From NCBI RefSeq assembly GCF_004310395.1, contig NZ_BFAX01000003.1, positions 1-64,000 on the forward strand: a DNA stretch of 64,000 bases, read 5' to 3'. The position numbers and the translations under genes are program-made. This DNA comes from Methanofervidicoccus abyssi. GTDB lineage: Archaea > AGJL01 > Methanococci > Methanococcales > Methanococcaceae. The notes beneath the pieces are model-generated. The model saw only the letters and a list, made by a program, of their open reading frames with translations, was not told the DNA's origin and did not search any database. Of the stretch, positions 17,304 through 29,826 are shown one piece after another (the stretch's first letter is position 1; every line of letters starts with the position of its first letter).

Positions 17304-18101
17304 ATGGTTAAAGTGGAAGAATATATGACAAAAAATGTATATTACGTCAGTCCAGAGAATACTGTAAAAGATGTAATAGAACTCATTAAGAAGACCTCCC
17401 ATGATACATTTCCAGTAGTCTCAGAGGGTAGAGTAGTAGGTATCGTCTCAGTCAACGACCTGATAGGTAAAGACGAAAATGAGAAGGTAAAGAACATAAT
17501 GGTTAAAAGAAAAAATATGATAACCACTAGACCAGATGCCGATATAAGGGATGTTGGAAGGTTGATGTTTAGGACAGGGTTTTCAAAATTACCTGTTATA
17601 GATGAAGAAGATAGACTATTAGGTATAATCACTAACACCGATGTTATAAGATCCCAGATAGAGAAAACTACTCCAGAGAAGTTAAATAAAATAGTGGATG
17701 CCTATAGAAAGTTAGGGTTTAACCTTAGAGTATATACAGATACCATACCGGTAAATAAAATCAGACCTACACAGGGAAAGATCTACGAAGATGAATTACA
17801 GGGGAGAATATATGAGTTGAAGAGAGGCCTCGCTGAGCCTATAATAGTTATAAAGAAAAAGGGTAGAGATGATCAGTATATCCTTGTAGATGGACATCAC
17901 AGGGCTGTAGCATGTAATATCCTTAAGATACCTACATTGGAGGCTTATGTCATAGAGATCGATACAGATAAAAAGTTAGGAATAGAGAAGACTGCCGACA
18001 GCTTAGGTTTAAGATCCATTGAAGATATTGAAATAGTAGATGAAGAGAATAACGACTCCTGTAGAATATACGAACTTACATCTAATAGAAACCACATATA
18101 A
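17304..18101 (+). CDS. two CBS domains fused to a ParB/Srx-fold domain (SerK-like?)
   Basis: 265 residues. Residues about 1-120 are a CBS pair (MTKNVYYVSPENTVKDVIEL; later LMFRTGFSKLPVIDEEDRLL), which normally binds adenine nucleotides or SAM and regulates the attached domain. Residues about 145-225 have a ParB/sulfiredoxin fold, with the active-site-like motif LVDGHHRAVA at about 193-202. The same DGHHR motif is known from an archaeal ADP-dependent free-serine kinase (SerK), a plausible alternative to a DNA-partition role: no parS-like sites or ParA gene are nearby. ATG at 17304; it overlaps nothing and lies 9 bases before the pantothenate gene. Confidence 0.75.
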   Translation: MVKVEEYMTKNVYYVSPENTVKDVIELIKKTSHDTFPVVSEGRVVGIVSVNDLIGKDENEKVKNIMVKRKNMITTRPDADIRDVGRLMFRTGFSKLPVIDEEDRLLGIITNTDVIRSQIEKTTPEKLNKIVDAYRKLGFNLRVYTDTIPVNKIRPTQGKIYEDELQGRIYELKRGLAEPIIVIKKKGRDDQYILVDGHHRAVACNILKIPTLEAYVIEIDTDKKLGIEKTADSLGLRSIEDIEIVDEENNDSCRIYELTSNRNHI

Positions 18102-18110
18102 CTTGATACT

Positions 18111-18893
18111 ATGGATATCCCAAAAAGCCATCCAAGGTATAAATCTTTACTAAATAGGGAGAAGATAGTGGAAGCATTAGATAGGGGGATACTTGCAAAG
18201 GCAGGTCTTATCGCCCATGGTAGGGGAGAGACTTTCGACTATCTCATAGGAGAGAGGACTACAGATATTGCCCTAAGGGCTATAAAAACTGCTGCCGCAA
18301 TATTGGTACTGGCAGAGAACCCTGTTATCTCAGTTAACGGCAATACGGTGGCACTGGCTAGGGAGGAAATCGTCAAACTTGCAGAGGAGTTAAATGGAAA
18401 GATTGAGGTAAATCTTTTCTACAGAAGTGAGGAAAGACTGAGGAAGATTAAAGAGTTCTTTGAGGAGAACCCTGTTATTAGGGAGAAGATTAAAAGTGGT
18501 AGAATAAAGATATTAGGAATAGAAGATGCCAACAAACAGATACCTAACTTGGAGAGTGCTAGAGGTAGGGTTTCCCAGGAGGGGATATACTCTGCAGATG
18601 TGATCCTTGTGCCTTTGGAAGACGGAGATAGAACTGAGGCTCTTGTAAAGATGGGCAAAAAAGTTATTTCTATAGATCTAAATCCACTCTCCAGGACAGC
18701 TCAACAATCTACAGTTACTATAGTAGATGAATTAACTAGATGCTTGCCACTTCTTAGGAAATACGTTAGAGATTACAAGAATTTAGATAGAGAAGAACTT
18801 CAGAGGATAGTAAAAGAATTTGACAACAAGGAGAACTTAAAGAATATGTTGAATCATATATGTAATAGGTTAAAGAATTTGCAATCCACTTAA
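18111..18893 (+). CDS. 4-phosphopantoate--beta-alanine ligase
   Basis: 260 residues. This archaeal enzyme joins 4-phosphopantoate and beta-alanine with ATP to give 4'-phosphopantothenate, replacing bacterial PanC/CoaA in coenzyme A synthesis. Conserved segments are [19 protein letters not shown] at the N-terminus, [20 protein letters not shown], the nucleotide-binding VEANLFYR-like stretch (here [10 protein letters not shown]), and [11 protein letters not shown] near residue 187. ATG at 18111 follows cttgatact, a variant of the usual GGTGATA-type site. It lies 9 bases after the CBS-ParB gene and 2 bases before DUF116, so cotranscription is likely. Confidence 0.92.
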   Translation: MDIPKSHPRYKSLLNREKIVEALDRGILAKAGLIAHGRGETFDYLIGERTTDIALRAIKTAAAILVLAENPVISVNGNTVALAREEIVKLAEELNGKIEVNLFYRSEERLRKIKEFFEENPVIREKIKSGRIKILGIEDANKQIPNLESARGRVSQEGIYSADVILVPLEDGDRTEALVKMGKKVISIDLNPLSRTAQQSTVTIVDELTRCLPLLRKYVRDYKNLDREELQRIVKEFDNKENLKNMLNHICNRLKNLQST

Positions 18894-18895
18894 AA

Positions 18896-20574
<1,679 letters not shown>

Positions 20575-20707
20575 TATTACTCTATCATTAATTATTTTTA
20601 TTATTTACCATTTCCATTAAAAATTATAAAAATAATATAATACAATAAAAATAATAATTAATTAATAATTAATCTTAACAAAGTACTGTTATTTTTTTAA
20701 CGGACTA

Positions 20708-21553
20708 TTACAACTCTATGTTGTAAAGTTTCTCAACATTTTCCTTATGAATCTTATAAGCACCTTCTTCATTAATTATACCCATTTCTAAAAGTTTTCT
20801 AGTCCTTCTTGGGACTGTCTTTATCCCTAAAACTGCTCCAGGACGTCTTAAGTCGTCGATATAGTCAGTTTCCATTACAAACCTTAGGGATTTTTTTGCG
20901 GCCTCGACAACTGGTTTAGAGGCTATAATAGAGGGAAAGATTCCGTATTTTTCTCCTTCCAATACGTTATCTCCACAGTGGTGTTTTATAACCTTTTCAG
21001 GATTTAGATTTACAGATCTAGCCATATCTCTAAATTCCCTGAACTGCTCCTCTGAGGCACTCTCTCCATGGATCTGTAAGGCACATCCAATATCCTTAGC
21101 AATCTCCATAGAATATAGGAGTATCTCGTTAGAGAGCTTCCATACATCCTTACTCACTTTAAAGTGGGGTCTCCCTACCTCTCCAATACCAACTAAAAAT
21201 TCCTTCTCTTCTACAAGTTTCCTGGCATAGTTTAAGGCTTCTATCACCTTCTCCTTAGTATATTCTAAACTCTTCCCTTTCTCCACCATCGTGATGATTT
21301 CACAGGGATGTACTCCAACTAATCCGTATACCTGTATCCCATCAACTTTCTTTCTTATAGTCTCTATATCCCGTATTAACATATCCATGGGGCCAGTTAG
21401 ATCACCTGTAAATGAAGGTTTATTCAGTAATATTAGAGTCTTTCCTCCAGCATTTTTGAAAATTCTTGCCACCTTTTCAGCACCGTAACCATTCTTACCA
21501 TCTACGTGCATATGATTGTCTGTAATAGGTATATCCTTTAAATCTGCACTCAT
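20708..21553 (-). CDS. TatD-related metal-dependent hydrolase
   Basis: 281 residues. TIM-barrel amidohydrolase features: the N-terminal metal-binding TDNHMHVDGKNGYG, GVHPCEI near residue 80, GIGEVGRPH near 122, LQIHGESASEEQ near 158, KHHCGDN near 187, and METDYIDD near 227. TatD relatives are 3'-5' nucleases, but this archaeal branch is uncharacterised and the substrate is unknown. It has its own transcription unit on the minus strand. The ATG at 21553 is preceded by CTGGGGAATGTA. Confidence 0.85.
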   Translation of the reverse strand: MSADLKDIPITDNHMHVDGKNGYGAEKVARIFKNAGGKTLILLNKPSFTGDLTGPMDMLIRDIETIRKKVDGIQVYGLVGVHPCEIITMVEKGKSLEYTKEKVIEALNYARKLVEEKEFLVGIGEVGRPHFKVSKDVWKLSNEILLYSMEIAKDIGCALQIHGESASEEQFREFRDMARSVNLNPEKVIKHHCGDNVLEGEKYGIFPSIIASKPVVEAAKKSLRFVMETDYIDDLRRPGAVLGIKTVPRRTRKLLEMGIINEEGAYKIHKENVEKLYNIEL

Positions 21554-21674
21554 TACATTCCCCAGATGTTTTATTGTAAAAACGATTAAAAAGATTTATT
21601 AAAAAGATTTTATAATTTTTATATTCCAATACATCCAGATTTATTGTGTTATATAGACTACTTGATTCAATCTA

Positions 21675-23537
21675 CTATTTAGATACCCTTAGTGATTTGA
21701 CTTCTTCTAAGAATCTTCCGATTCCAACTCTACTCATAACGGCAGATAATCTCTCCCTCTGAGGTTTCTCGGCATACTTAGAATATACCTTTAATACACT
21801 CTCTATTAGGGGAACTATCTCATCTACACTCACCAATCCGATAGGTACTCCAAATACCACATCCCTTCCAGATTTTCCTCCAATATACACCATATACCCC
21901 TCCTCTTTTACATCCCTACCCTCGTTAGGACAGGCCTTGATACACTTTCCACAACCTACACAGATGTTGTAGTTGGTATAAGAAGTTTCTCCTCTAATGT
22001 CTATAGCCTCAACCTTACAAACATCTGCACATCTTCCACATCCATTACAGTTTTCATTGGTCTCAGGGTATTTAACACCAACTATTCCAATATCGTGGAT
22101 CTGTGGCCTAACGCACTTATTTGGACAGCCACTTATCGCAATCTTGAATTTGTAGGGAGCGGGATACTCTTTAAACTTCTCTTCTATCAACGTACATAAC
22201 TCCTTAGTATCTATCAGCCCACTTTTACAGTTCCCACCACCTGGACATCCAAGAACAGTTCTCACTAAAGGCCCTTCGGATCCTGTCTCAAAACCTCTTC
22301 TATGTAGCTCTAAAACCATATCTTCTACATCGATTGGGTGAATGGAATGGATCTCAAATGATCCTCTATCTGTTATTTTTATCCTACCACCGTATTTTTC
22401 AGTAATCTCCAATATATCTCTTATATCTTCTATGGAGTACCAGCCACAAGGTTTTCCCCTTATCCTTATAAAGTGTGTGCTATCCGCTCTCTTACCTATA
22501 CCTCCGTAGTCAGTAATCCAGTAGTAAGATATCTTTTTCCCACTTTTTCTTCTTTTCTCTATCTCTTTTCTAAATTTCTTCATTTTTAATCTTCTTATCT
22601 TTTCTATGCTCTCTATATCCACATTCTCCTTTAACTCTACAGCCTCTTTAATAATCTCTCCCTTTTCAGTCCTTATTATCACCGTAGAGTACCCCTCTGG
22701 ACTTCCCACAGATCCCACAGAAACATCTGCCATTGTAGAATCGAAATCCCTACAGATTTTACACCCTTCACAGTATTCAAGCTCCTTCAGGGGGACAGTA
22801 TATCTTTTTCCTTCCTTAGTTATCATTGTAAACATATCCTTCTTAATATCGAATTTCTCTATATCCTCTCTTCTCAGGTTGTTATTTTCTAGAACCCTGT
22901 TTATGCTTTCCTCTTGAAATTTGCCCATACAAAACAATCCTATTAAATACTCTATCCTTGGCAACTTTACCATCTTTCCATCTTTACCTATCTCACCGTT
23001 GTAATTAGCTAAGTATGGGAAATACTGGAGTTTTCTAAGGCCAGATATTTGACATGGAAGGCCTACAACTGCAACTCTTTCAATTCCCATCTCTCCTGCA
23101 GTCCTAAGTGCATCAAGTGTAGAAATTGTATACTTAGATTTTGTAGATCTTTTTATATCTTCAGAGTTCTGAACTATTATAGATACAGGCTTCCAGCACT
23201 CATCACCTACAACTATCGCTCCGTCTATCTTACCACTCTCTAAAAGATACTTTAAAAATGTGGAAACTACTCCACCATCCTGCCCCTCAATATCTCCCCT
23301 TCCGAAGTAGTACTCTATTCTCTCTTTAAAGTCAGCTCTGATCCTTATCTGATAACCACCAGAAGATACCCTTGGACATACCTCGTAGCACATCCCATGT
23401 CCCTTCCTTAGACACTCCTCTTTTAATTTTGGGATACCGTCAAAAACTATTTTACTATTTGGACATACTATAGCACAGGTACCACACCTGGCACATAAAT
23501 CGTTATCTACTATTTCGCTTAGTTTCCACTGATACAT
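21675..23537 (-). CDS. fsr: coenzyme F420-dependent sulfite reductase
   Basis: 620 residues. Fsr reduces sulfite to sulfide with reduced F420, so the cell can detoxify sulfite and use it as a sulfur source. The N-terminal half is FrhB/FpoF-like: a ferredoxin-type start (CARCGTCAIVCP, residues about 15-26), then the F420/FAD domain (GQDGGVVSTFLKYLLESG, CEGCKIC). The C-terminal half is a siroheme sulfite reductase with the CX5C motif CPGGGNC and the CX3C motif CPNKC, plus an inserted two-cluster ferredoxin (CNGCGRCADVCK, CVGCGKCIKACP). I start at ATG 23537, six bases after GGTG; an in-frame GTG at 23546 overlaps that site. It is a single-gene unit. Confidence 0.96.
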   Translation of the reverse strand: MYQWKLSEIVDNDLCARCGTCAIVCPNSKIVFDGIPKLKEECLRKGHGMCYEVCPRVSSGGYQIRIRADFKERIEYYFGRGDIEGQDGGVVSTFLKYLLESGKIDGAIVVGDECWKPVSIIVQNSEDIKRSTKSKYTISTLDALRTAGEMGIERVAVVGLPCQISGLRKLQYFPYLANYNGEIGKDGKMVKLPRIEYLIGLFCMGKFQEESINRVLENNNLRREDIEKFDIKKDMFTMITKEGKRYTVPLKELEYCEGCKICRDFDSTMADVSVGSVGSPEGYSTVIIRTEKGEIIKEAVELKENVDIESIEKIRRLKMKKFRKEIEKRRKSGKKISYYWITDYGGIGKRADSTHFIRIRGKPCGWYSIEDIRDILEITEKYGGRIKITDRGSFEIHSIHPIDVEDMVLELHRRGFETGSEGPLVRTVLGCPGGGNCKSGLIDTKELCTLIEEKFKEYPAPYKFKIAISGCPNKCVRPQIHDIGIVGVKYPETNENCNGCGRCADVCKVEAIDIRGETSYTNYNICVGCGKCIKACPNEGRDVKEEGYMVYIGGKSGRDVVFGVPIGLVSVDEIVPLIESVLKVYSKYAEKPQRERLSAVMSRVGIGRFLEEVKSLRVSK

Positions 23538-23586
23538 GCTTTTCACCTATCAATCAAATATTGTAATTATTTATATTTTGAGATGG

Positions 23587-23766
23587 ATGGAAGTTTTATT
23601 TTTTATATTAAATTTTTTAGTATCTTTAATTTTTATAATTTATGCTCTTATAATTATATTTTTATTAATGGGATTGATTCTGTTATTATTTTTATTGAGA
23701 TTCCATGATCGTTTTAATAAAATAGAAAATAATAACGATATCAATAAAAATAATTTAAAAAACTAA
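23587..23766 (+). CDS. small membrane protein of unknown function
   Basis: 59 residues from the ATG at 23587. Residues about 3-37 are continuously hydrophobic (VLFFILNFLVSLIFIIYALI and on), enough for one or two helices, followed by a charged Asn/Lys-rich tail (RFHDRFNKIENNN). The reading frame is open to 23536 and overlaps the fsr start region; a longer form would run over the fsr ribosome-binding site, so the shorter form is preferred. No convincing ribosome-binding site is seen. It could be a chance frame in AT-rich DNA, where hydrophobic codons are common. Confidence 0.3.
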   Translation: MEVLFFILNFLVSLIFIIYALIIIFLLMGLILLLFLLRFHDRFNKIENNNDINKNNLKN

Positions 23767-23987
23767 TTGGAACAAAATAAAAAATAATAAAAGAAATAAA
23801 AGATTATTAATAAAAAGAGAGTAAAACAGACACTTTAAGGAGATAAGAGTTTAAAGAATTCTATCGTACTTCCAGCATCTAATCACATCCCAAGGAGTTT
23901 TAAAAGTAAATTACTCTTTTATGTGTTTTTTCTGTTTTTTAATTTAAATGATCGTATGTATAAAATAACGACTAACCTGGTATAACT

Positions 23988-24845
23988 ATGATAACCATAA
24001 TAAGTCCAGAAGGTAGTTCCACGACTTATGCTCTAAAGAGGGCTATAGAGAATCTAGGGGGTAGATGTGAGGTTCTGCTATTGGCAGATGATAAATTAAT
24101 AGTAGATAGAAATTTTTACATAGAATGTGATGTGATACATTCTAGATGTAGCATAGGTAACTATCTAGGCAGATTGACAATGTATTCCTGGCAGGTGTTA
24201 AATGCCTTGGAGTGTGAAGGATATATCTTTATAAACAGTTTAAAAGCCTTATATAATTCTTCAGATAAATTTAAAACTATCAAAATACTCTCTAAAAATA
24301 AAATAAATACTCCAAAAACAGCCCTAATAAGAGATTACGAAGATGCAAAAAGGTTTATGGAAGAAGAGAATTTGGATTATCCCGTAGTACTGAAGAACTC
24401 TTTTTCAAAGTGTGGAGTTACAGTGAAAAAGATAACATCAGATGAGGAGTTAAAAAGATACACCAAAAATGCAATATGGGAGGGGATGATAGTACAGGAG
24501 TATATAGATTTCAGGGTTGGAGATCTCTACAGGGATGTCAGGATATTGGTAGTTGGAGATGAAGTGATTGGAGGATACAGTAGGGTTAGTAAGAATTTTA
24601 TCACAAATCTACACATGGGAGGTTCCATCAAACCTGTAAAAATCACTGAAGAATTAGAAGATTTAGCACTTAGATGTGCCCAGGCTATAGGTGGAGATAT
24701 AGTAGGGATAGATATACTTCCCTCTAAGGAAGGTTATTACGTTATTGAAACTAACGCTGCACCAGGTATAAAGGGGTTCCAGTACTTAGGTATAGATGCG
24801 GATTACAGGATTGCAGAGTTTTTGATAAAGAGTAGTAAGGTATAA
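23988..24845 (+). CDS. ATP-grasp glutamate ligase, CofF/MptN (RimK) family
   Basis: 285 residues with the ATP-grasp fold: an N-terminal domain, then DYPVVLKNSFSKCGVTVKKI near residues 125-145 (ATP-binding), IVQEYIDFRVGDLYRDVRIL near 163-182, and the Mg site VGIDILPSKEGYYVIETNAAPG near 240-261. In methanogens two close RimK-like enzymes add L-glutamate to cofactors: CofF caps F420 and MptN makes tetrahydrosarcinapterin. The sequence places this protein in that group, but I cannot tell which of the two it is. The next gene (a permease) follows after 19 bases. Confidence 0.85.
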   Translation: MITIISPEGSSTTYALKRAIENLGGRCEVLLLADDKLIVDRNFYIECDVIHSRCSIGNYLGRLTMYSWQVLNALECEGYIFINSLKALYNSSDKFKTIKILSKNKINTPKTALIRDYEDAKRFMEEENLDYPVVLKNSFSKCGVTVKKITSDEELKRYTKNAIWEGMIVQEYIDFRVGDLYRDVRILVVGDEVIGGYSRVSKNFITNLHMGGSIKPVKITEELEDLALRCAQAIGGDIVGIDILPSKEGYYVIETNAAPGIKGFQYLGIDADYRIAEFLIKSSKV

Positions 24846-24864
24846 CTCTCTTTGGGGATTTTCT

Positions 24865-25614
24865 ATGGTTGAGTTAATTTATGGTTTTATCTTTATACTT
24901 ATTGCTATAATTCTATCTATTAAGGAGGAAATCAGATTAGAGAAAGAGATTCTATATTCTGCCATCCTGGCACTTATTCAACTTATAATATTAGGCTATG
25001 TTCTTATCTACATCTTCGAATATGGAGGAATTGTAATTACCTATATTATGGTACTTCTGATGATACTTACTGCAACCTACATCGTCAACAGTAAAATGAA
25101 TGCTAAAATTAAGGAAAATAAAAGGTATAATAAAAGATACATGTTTCTTTATATCTCTCTAACACTCCTAACAGTTACCTTCTTTACCTTGATGGTATTG
25201 AGGTTTTCCCATGTAGTACCCTACGAACCAAGGTACATCATTCCCTTGATAGGTATGATTGTTGGAAACTCCATGAATGCTATTCACCTCGTACTAGATA
25301 AGATCGTAGATCATATTAGATCCAACAGGAGTATACTCTGGGGATATTTAGCTTTAGGTGCATCTGAATTTCAGGCATTGAGACCTTTTATGAGGGTGGC
25401 AATTACCTCCTCTGTCACACCTATGATGAACATGATGAAGTCTGTAGGTATTATATTTATACCAGGAGCTATGACAGGTATGATACTTGCTGGTGCAGAT
25501 CCCCTATATGCGGCGAAAATTCAGGTTATAATTATGTGGATGGTGCTGGGAACTGCCCTACTCTCAGGTTTAATACTCTGCTACCTGTCTTACCGGGAAT
25601 TGATCAGGTTATAA
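24865..25614 (+). CDS. FetB/UPF0014-type ABC transporter permease
   Basis: 249 residues with about six or seven membrane segments. The family signature is the central block RYIIPLIGMIVGNSMNAIHL, and later LGASEFQALRPFMRVAITSSVTPMMNMMKSVG with FIPGAMTGMILAGADPLYAAKIQ. The bacterial member FetB, with the ATPase FetA, exports iron and helps resist oxidative stress; the ATPase partner is not next to this gene. A metal-export role is thus inferred from family only. ATG at 24865 follows TTGGGGATTTTCT. Confidence 0.85.
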   Translation: MVELIYGFIFILIAIILSIKEEIRLEKEILYSAILALIQLIILGYVLIYIFEYGGIVITYIMVLLMILTATYIVNSKMNAKIKENKRYNKRYMFLYISLTLLTVTFFTLMVLRFSHVVPYEPRYIIPLIGMIVGNSMNAIHLVLDKIVDHIRSNRSILWGYLALGASEFQALRPFMRVAITSSVTPMMNMMKSVGIIFIPGAMTGMILAGADPLYAAKIQVIIMWMVLGTALLSGLILCYLSYRELIRL

Positions 25615-25661
25615 TCTAACAGCTGGAATCCTGTTAAAAGTTTTTTTATATTTTTTATCAA

Positions 25662-26528
25662 CTATAAGATTCTCTCAATAGGTATTATTAATATATCCTT
25701 AGCACCAAGTTCCTCTAATTTAGCCACTGTAGAAAACACTTCCTTCTCATCTATCACTGCATGAATAGCCACTATACTGTCGTCAGAGAGGACCTGTGAA
25801 ACTGTAGGACCACTCATACCAGGTAGTACCTTTTTAATATCCTCCAATATTTCCTTGGGCGCATTCATCATAATAAGTCTCTTTGTCTGGGCGTGGAGTA
25901 CACTTTTTATTCCAGTAACTATCTGATTTATCTTCATCTGTTTCTTAGAATCTTTTATACTTTCTTTATTCGCTATCAACCTTGTAGTAGAAGAGACTAT
26001 TGTCACGATAGGTTTTAACCTGTTTAACCGTAGGGTAGTACCTGTAGAGGTTAGATCACTTATAAGATCTGCAATCCCTATGAAAGGAGCTATTTCAGTA
26101 GCTCCACTAAGCTCTATTATTTCCAACTTCAAGTTTCTACTCTCTAAGAACTTCCTCGTAATATTTGGAAACTCTGTTGCTATTCTCATACCATCCTTTA
26201 AGTCATCTATTGAAGAGATGTTAGAGTCCTCTGGAGCTGCAATTACTAAATCAGCCTTTCCAAGGTTGAGATCTAGAAGGAATTCTACTCTATCTTCTAC
26301 TCCCCTCTCAAGTACTAAGTCGTACCCTGTGATACCTAAGTCTGCCACACCATCTGCCACAAACTCTGGAATATCCCTGGCTCTGGCAAACATCACATTT
26401 ATATCTTCATCTACAGTTTTTGCGAATAGACTTCTTCCCTTAACAGACATCTTTAACCCTGCTTTTTCCAGTATCTTGATAACAGGCTCAGAAATCCTCC
26501 CCTTGTTTGGCACTGCCAAAAGTATCAA
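25662..26528 (-). CDS. hisG: ATP phosphoribosyltransferase, long form
   Basis: 288 residues. First step of histidine synthesis: ATP plus PRPP gives phosphoribosyl-ATP. Catalytic domains: [20 protein letters not shown] at the N-terminus, [10 protein letters not shown] near 65, and the PRPP loop [15 protein letters not shown] near 156. The C-terminal 75 residues form the ACT-like regulatory domain of the long, histidine-inhibited type ([13 protein letters not shown]), so HisZ is not required. The start is TTG at 26528 with GGTG five bases upstream, the same spacing as for the ATG genes. Confidence 0.95.
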   Translation of the reverse strand: MILLAVPNKGRISEPVIKILEKAGLKMSVKGRSLFAKTVDEDINVMFARARDIPEFVADGVADLGITGYDLVLERGVEDRVEFLLDLNLGKADLVIAAPEDSNISSIDDLKDGMRIATEFPNITRKFLESRNLKLEIIELSGATEIAPFIGIADLISDLTSTGTTLRLNRLKPIVTIVSSTTRLIANKESIKDSKKQMKINQIVTGIKSVLHAQTKRLIMMNAPKEILEDIKKVLPGMSGPTVSQVLSDDSIVAIHAVIDEKEVFSTVAKLEELGAKDILIIPIERIL

Positions 26529-27029
26529 ACTACCACCTTTTGTAATAGTATTTGTTTTTCTAACTCTCTGTAGTTTTGAATAATAGTATTGATACGGTTT
26601 ATTTATTAATAATTAATTACTACCTAATTAAAAATTAAAAATAGAATAGGAATAATAATAAAAATAGCCAAAATTATACAGAAAAGAAGCAAAAACTTAT
26701 AAGAAGGAAGATTAACAGAAAATTCTATCCTGTTTTCAGTACTGATGTAGTCCAGGAAATAGGAGTTATTTTACTTTTTTACCCATTAATTTTTTTATTA
26801 AGCTCTATTAAGATTTCTATTTTTTTAATTTTAATTATTCTTATATAATTATATTTATTGTTGTTAATTCATGTTAATTTAAAAAGTCCTGTTTATAACT
26901 ATTTATAACTATAACTATAACCAATCAAATAAAAAAGAAAAAGAAATACATTATACCATTTTCCACAACTAAGTAGAGGGGAATTTTCATCTTTATTGCT
27001 TTAGATAGGAAATGAGATGTATTAATCCA
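26529..27029. other. AT-rich intergenic region with the longest repeat copy
   Basis: 500 bases upstream of hisG and downstream of metK (both on the minus strand). Besides the repeat copy at 26685-26785 and its T-rich flank, only AT-rich sequence is seen, including a short duplication (ataactatttataactataactataacc) near 26897-26922. The hisG promoter must lie in its left part, after about 26540. Confidence 0.45.
26685..26785 (-). repeat. dispersed intergenic repeat, long copy
   Basis: On the minus strand it reads tcctggactacatcagtact, then gatagaattttctgttaatc and ttccttcttataagtttttg. All three blocks occur in the same order and spacing in the copy at 54789-54885 on the plus strand. Copies lie only between genes. 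Confidence 0.7.
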
Positions 27030-28244
27030 TTAAAATGTTTTAATCTCTCCATTTATAACCCTCTCCATAACCTCCGGGATCTTATCTAACCATTTTTTTG
27101 CAATATCTTTTGCCCTAGGTTCTATATCCTCTAAGTTATAACCTTCTTCAGTTATCACCTCTATATCTAAGATCTTCGGTTCATTTATAGGTTTCCCTAT
27201 CTGACTGAGTATTCTAACGTAACACTCCTTAACACCTCCTATCTCTGCTATATTATTGGCTATTATATTAGCTAGTATATTGTATATCTTTCCAACATGA
27301 TTTACTGGATTTTTACCACTAGCTGCTTCCATACTCATGGGCCTAAAAGGTGTGATCAGTCCATTCACTCTATTTCCCCTTCCAACTGAACCGTCGTCTC
27401 CCATCTCTGCCGAAGTTCCAGTTACCGTTAAATATACACTGTCACCACTATCTGCAGTGTTTATACATATTTCTACATCGTAATCCCCTGCTATCTCCTT
27501 AGCCAACTTCTCCACCTTTTCTTTAACCTTTTTCTTTATCTCGTAGTACTCTTCGATGGATTTTACATATCTATCTACTACAGCCATGGCTATAGTTAAA
27601 GTAATCTTTTTCCCTTCCCTTAGACCCATAACCTTTATATCCTCTCCAACTGCAGGAATCTCCTTCTTTAACTCCTCACTGTTTAGGAATCTCTCTGTCT
27701 CTAAGACTAATTTTTCTGTGGTACTAAGTGGAGCGTATCCTACTCCAAAAGAGGTGTCATTTGCCAACGGGATCTCAGATTTTTTCCTCTCAAATACTTC
27801 AATTAAATCCATGGACCCCTGTCCCATCCTACAATCTATTACAACGTCTTTATCTATATCTATGTTTTTCAGTATCTTTTTCAAATAAGACCTTGCAGCC
27901 TCGATGGCAACAGTGGCAGTAGGTAATTTAACGATCTCTCCATTTTCCCTGTTTAGTATCTCCATGGTTGCCCTTCCAGATATAAGGATATAAATAGGAG
28001 TTACCACAAGACCTCCTCCTAATTTTGGATAGGCATGACCTCCCACAAGTTCAACCTGGTCTGTATTATGGTGAAGTATAGTACCTACTTTCTCCTTATA
28101 CATCCTACAGAGTGCAGCACTTACACTTTCAGCTATACCATCGCAGATACTGTCCGGATGGCCTAAGCCCTTTCTCTCTACGATTTCAATAGGCCTCTCT
28201 TCTACAGGAGTAGTATCTAATTTTCTAACTACTATATTTACCAC
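27030..28244 (-). CDS. metK: S-adenosylmethionine synthetase, archaeal type
   Basis: 404 residues. It makes SAM from methionine and ATP. It belongs to the archaeal MAT class, distant from bacterial Met[18 protein letters not shown] at about residues 22-39, [12 protein letters not shown] near 59-70, [21 protein letters not shown], and [21 protein letters not shown] near residues 281-301 are its conserved blocks. The start is GTG at 28244, five bases after GGTG. A TATA-like tttatatataat lies upstream near 28362-28373. SAM made here also serves the radical SAM enzymes and methyltransferases in this region. Confidence 0.96.
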   Translation of the reverse strand: MVNIVVRKLDTTPVEERPIEIVERKGLGHPDSICDGIAESVSAALCRMYKEKVGTILHHNTDQVELVGGHAYPKLGGGLVVTPIYILISGRATMEILNRENGEIVKLPTATVAIEAARSYLKKILKNIDIDKDVVIDCRMGQGSMDLIEVFERKKSEIPLANDTSFGVGYAPLSTTEKLVLETERFLNSEELKKEIPAVGEDIKVMGLREGKKITLTIAMAVVDRYVKSIEEYYEIKKKVKEKVEKLAKEIAGDYDVEICINTADSGDSVYLTVTGTSAEMGDDGSVGRGNRVNGLITPFRPMSMEAASGKNPVNHVGKIYNILANIIANNIAEIGGVKECYVRILSQIGKPINEPKILDIEVITEEGYNLEDIEPRAKDIAKKWLDKIPEVMERVINGEIKTF

Positions 28245-28463
28245 GGTATCACCAAATCTTTTTTATATTTTTTATATATCGATACTTACAGAAATACTAA
28301 AAAGATTTATGAAAACTTTAAATATAAAATCTATAAAAAGATTAAACTTTTAAGTATTATATATAAATACCTCATATTAACAGGAGTTATAAAATAATAT
28401 AAAACAACTTATATAAAATAGTTGGAAAACATAGATTAAAAAGTATAAAATAAAAAAATCTAG

Positions 28464-29258
<795 letters not shown>

Positions 29259-29326
29259 ATAACAATTTCTTTTCTTTTTGAATAATAATACGGAAGTATA
29301 TAAAACATACAAAATCTCTTGTGAAG

Positions 29327-29824
29327 ATGATGGAAAATATAAAAATCAGAAAGATGAGGGACAGTGATATACTTCAGGTAATAAAGATAGAGGAAGAGTC
29401 TTTTGAATACACATATCCTCCTCTGTTGATAATGCAAGTATTTTCTTCATTTCCAGAAGGATTCTTAGTTGCGGAAGACGAAAATACCAAGAAGTTAGTG
29501 GGTTATATTATAGGGATTATAGAGTGGGGACATGGGCATATAGTGTCTATTGCAACTTCTAAGGAGTATAGAAATAAAGGTATAGGTACTGCACTCCTGA
29601 AGAAACTGGAAGATACTCTATTTAAAAAGTACAACGTTGGATATATAGCCTTAGAGGTGAGGTTCAACAACGTGGATGCAAGGAAGTTCTATTACAAGAG
29701 AGGTTACATGGACAAGAGATTACTACCAAGATACTACGAGGACGGTACAGATGCCATTCTAATGGTAAAGAAAAACCCTTACATTAAATTGCCTGATACT
29801 CCAGTTATTGTTACTATGTGGTAG
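29327..29824 (+). CDS. GNAT-family N-acetyltransferase, RimI-like
   Basis: 165 residues if started at the ATG at 29327 (a second ATG follows at once; an in-frame GTG lies at 29321). GNAT features: IKIRKMRDSDILQVIKIEEE at the N-terminus, the acetyl-CoA loop SKEYRNKGIGTALLKKLE in the middle, and VRFNNVDARKFYYKRGY near the end. RimI-like archaeal enzymes acetylate protein N-termini; the last residues (RYYEDGTDAILMVKK) fit this group well. Its stop overlaps the region just before the next gene's ATG, suggesting cotranscription. Confidence 0.85.
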   Translation: MMENIKIRKMRDSDILQVIKIEEESFEYTYPPLLIMQVFSSFPEGFLVAEDENTKKLVGYIIGIIEWGHGHIVSIATSKEYRNKGIGTALLKKLEDTLFKKYNVGYIALEVRFNNVDARKFYYKRGYMDKRLLPRYYEDGTDAILMVKKNPYIKLPDTPVIVTMW

Positions 29825-29826
29825 AG

